Assembly (NCBI RefSeq): GCF_002959855.1
Contig: NZ_PPDB01000007.1
Coordinates: forward strand, 620,001 to 684,000
Length of the DNA: 64,000 nucleotides
Direction of reading: 5' to 3'
Source of the DNA: Veillonella denticariosi JCM 15641
Lineage (GTDB): Bacteria > Bacillota > Negativicutes > Veillonellales > Veillonellaceae
The notes below the pieces were generated by a model. That model worked only from the letters and a program-made list of their open reading frames with translations, was not told the DNA's origin and ran no database searches. How positions within the stretch are numbered: the first letter of the stretch is position 1; each line of letters opens with the position of its first letter. Position numbers and translations under genes: made by a program. Of the stretch, positions 62,454 to 64,000 are shown in pieces.

Positions 62454-64000
62454 TTATTTTTTATAACCCGTATGTTTAATCGGCAAGGACCTACGCGGTT
62501 CTCCGTCGATGCGACGATACGCATTTGCAATAGCCGGTGCGATCGGAATGCTTGAAATTTCACCAATCCCCTTAGCACCATATGCATATTGATCTGGTTT
62601 ACCTTTTTCAATCAAATCTACATGAATCGGAGGACATTGAGTGGATCTGAGGAGTCCAAGAGTACCATATTTAGACGTTACAAAGCCTTCATTGTAAACA
62701 AAATCCTCCGTTACAGCAAAGCCCATCCCCATAATAGCGCCACCTTCAGCTTGTCCGGAGCAGGATTGTGGATTGATAACACGACCCACATCATAAGCTA
62801 CATGCAAGTCGGAAATTTTATTATCTTCACCAATTGTTGCCACACAAGCCCCGAAACTATAGGCAACGTGACTCTTTGGATGAGGTTTATCCGAGTTAAA
62901 CGGATCCGTTTCACCAAGAAACTCTTCATAAATTTCCACGCCATCCAACTCTTCTAATGTTTTCGTTTCCAACATTTCTTTCAAACGAAGACTCGCTTTA
63001 CGCGTAGCCTCACCGGTAAAAAGTGTCTGACGAGACGCGGTAGTTGTACCGGAATCCGGTGTGCGCACAGTATCAGGATGTTCCGCAACGATTTTATCAC
63101 TACTTAAGCCCGTTGTTTCACTGAGCACCTGTGTCGCCATGGTAGCCATCCCCTGACCGATACAAGCAGCACCCGTGCGGATGCGAACCTGACCGTTGCG
63201 AACCTCTAGAATAACGCGGCCCGTATCAGGTAAGCCTACACCGATACCGCTATTTTTCATACATACCGCAAGACCGGTGCGGTCAGATGCATAATAGGCA
63301 TCCTTTACGGCTTCCAGGCATTCTGCAAGAGCGGTCTCTTCCGAACAAATTTGTCCATTCGGCAATGAATCACCAGGCCGTACTACATTTTTATAGCGGA
63401 ACTCCCAAGGATCCATCCCCACAAGAGCAGCCAGTTCATCAATATTCTGTTCTTGACCAAAAACGGTTTGCGTTACACCAAATCCACGGTAAGCCCCACC
63501 AGGAATAGTATTTGTATATACGCAAATACCGTCAAAGGAGAAATTATCAAAATGATAAGGACCGCTGGAGTGAGTACCGGCCCGTTGAAGTACCGGTCCG
63601 CCTAATGATGCATATGCACCGCAGTTCGATACGATATTCACCTTACTGGCAACTAAATTACCTTCCGCATCACATGCGGTGGTAATATCCATTTCCATAG
63701 CATGACGCTTCGTATGAACATTGATACTTTCTTGGCGAGAGAACAAGACCTTTGTCGGTTTTCCTGTAATCCATGCCATAAGCGATGCATGATGTTGTAC
63801 AGACATATCTTCTTTACCGCCAAAGCCGCCGCCTACGAGCATACCGTGAACCTTTACGGATTCATTCGGGATACCCAACATACGAGCAACTTCACGGCGA
63901 TCATCAAAAACATTCTGACTGCCCGAATAAAGATGAATTTCATCACCTTCGCGATATGCAACAGCACATTCAGGCTCCATGAATGCATGATCTGTTTGAG
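62454..64000 (-). CDS. Xanthine-dehydrogenase-type molybdenum subunit (partial)
   Basis: At least 515 residues of the molybdopterin-binding domain of the xanthine oxidase family; the N-terminal part lies beyond the right edge. Active-site landmarks are VGGGFGGKED, the arginine in GGAYRGFGVTQ, GQGMATMATQVLSE and the C-terminal KGIGEISSIP, whose glutamate is the catalytic base. The stop is at 62454. Next to a purine permease it most likely oxidises hypoxanthine/xanthine. Some features recall the selenium-dependent clostridial type, which cannot be settled without the missing half. Confidence 0.88.
   Translation of the reverse strand, partial: QTDHAFMEPECAVAYREGDEIHLYSGSQNVFDDRREVARMLGIPNESVKVHGMLVGGGFGGKEDMSVQHHASLMAWITGKPTKVLFSRQESINVHTKRHAMEMDITTACDAEGNLVASKVNIVSNCGAYASLGGPVLQRAGTHSSGPYHFDNFSFDGICVYTNTIPGGAYRGFGVTQTVFGQEQNIDELAALVGMDPWEFRYKNVVRPGDSLPNGQICSEETALAECLEAVKDAYYASDRTGLAVCMKNSGIGVGLPDTGRVILEVRNGQVRIRTGAACIGQGMATMATQVLSETTGLSSDKIVAEHPDTVRTPDSGTTTASRQTLFTGEATRKASLRLKEMLETKTLEELDGVEIYEEFLGETDPFNSDKPHPKSHVAYSFGACVATIGEDNKISDLHVAYDVGRVINPQSCSGQAEGGAIMGMGFAVTEDFVYNEGFVTSKYGTLGLLRSTQCPPIHVDLIEKGKPDQYAYGAKGIGEISSIPIAPAIANAYRRIDGEPRRSLPIKHTGYKK

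Overview
The window comes from a Veillonella-type bacterium (Negativicutes, a diderm Firmicute). The best evidence is a complete sodium-pumping methylmalonyl-CoA decarboxylase operon in the order mmdA-mmdD-mmdE-mmdC-mmdB (38136 down to 34354), as known from Veillonella parvula. It adjoins the rest of the succinate-to-propionate pathway. The gene set also mixes Firmicute traits (PyrR, Prp-processed L27, HemZ, L21 leader) with signs of an outer envelope (O-antigen-ligase-like protein). I see no mobile element, CRISPR array, tRNA or rRNA. All recognised genes but one (tmcAL, 28479-29675) lie on the minus strand, so transcription runs from high to low coordinates.

Layout from the left. (1) 1-258: a 6S RNA with its own promoter and terminator next to aspS, the same neighbourhood as in Bacillus. 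(2) 299-10202: one compact operon, recJ - rel - MBL hydrolase - Fur-family regulator - hemZ - hisS - aspS, with a Fur-box-like repeat at its promoter. (3) 10397-11815: hydG alone, with its own terminator. (4) 12108-13177: rplU-prp-rpmA with an L21-type leader and a near-consensus promoter. (5) 13235-24325: the shape and division operon mreB-mreC-mreD-mrdA-minD-rodA, running on into two radical-SAM-associated genes, rng and mntP. (6) 24487-26415: radC, maf and a small membrane protein. (7) 26569-28341: acetate kinase and a lipoprotein, divergent from tmcAL. (8) 29788-32131: pyrR, an rluD-type pseudouridine synthase, lspA and a 2[4Fe-4S] ferredoxin.

(9) 32558-43385 is the energy-metabolism core: a dicarboxylate/sodium symporter with a small membrane protein, the five mmd genes, methylmalonyl-CoA epimerase, MeaB, a two-subunit methylmalonyl-CoA mutase and a CoA-transferase. 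Together they turn succinate into propionate. The CoA-transferase makes succinyl-CoA, the mutase and epimerase give (S)-methylmalonyl-CoA, and the decarboxylase releases propionyl-CoA and CO2 while pumping Na+. (10) 43900-57292: a protein quality-control and envelope run, tig - clpP - clpX - lon - engB - polyprenyl synthase - tatC - valS - folC - O-antigen-ligase-like gene. (11) 57454-59363: a CBS protein, rlmH and a WalJ-type MBL hydrolase. (12) 59523-64000: the most unusual stretch, a RuBisCO-like protein next to a purine (xanthine/urate) permease and the C-terminal part of a xanthine-dehydrogenase-type molybdenum subunit that runs off the right edge.

The standout for follow-up is the RuBisCO-like protein. 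It has lost several residues needed for CO2 fixation and sits in a purine-catabolism setting with no obvious substrate. Secondary items are candidate operators in front of the symporter and CoA-transferase operons, a Fur-like box at recJ, paired hairpins around the purine permease, a long N-terminal extension on TatC, and a MinD with a long tail inside the mre operon without MinC or MinE nearby. All identifications come from reading motifs by eye; no database search was run.
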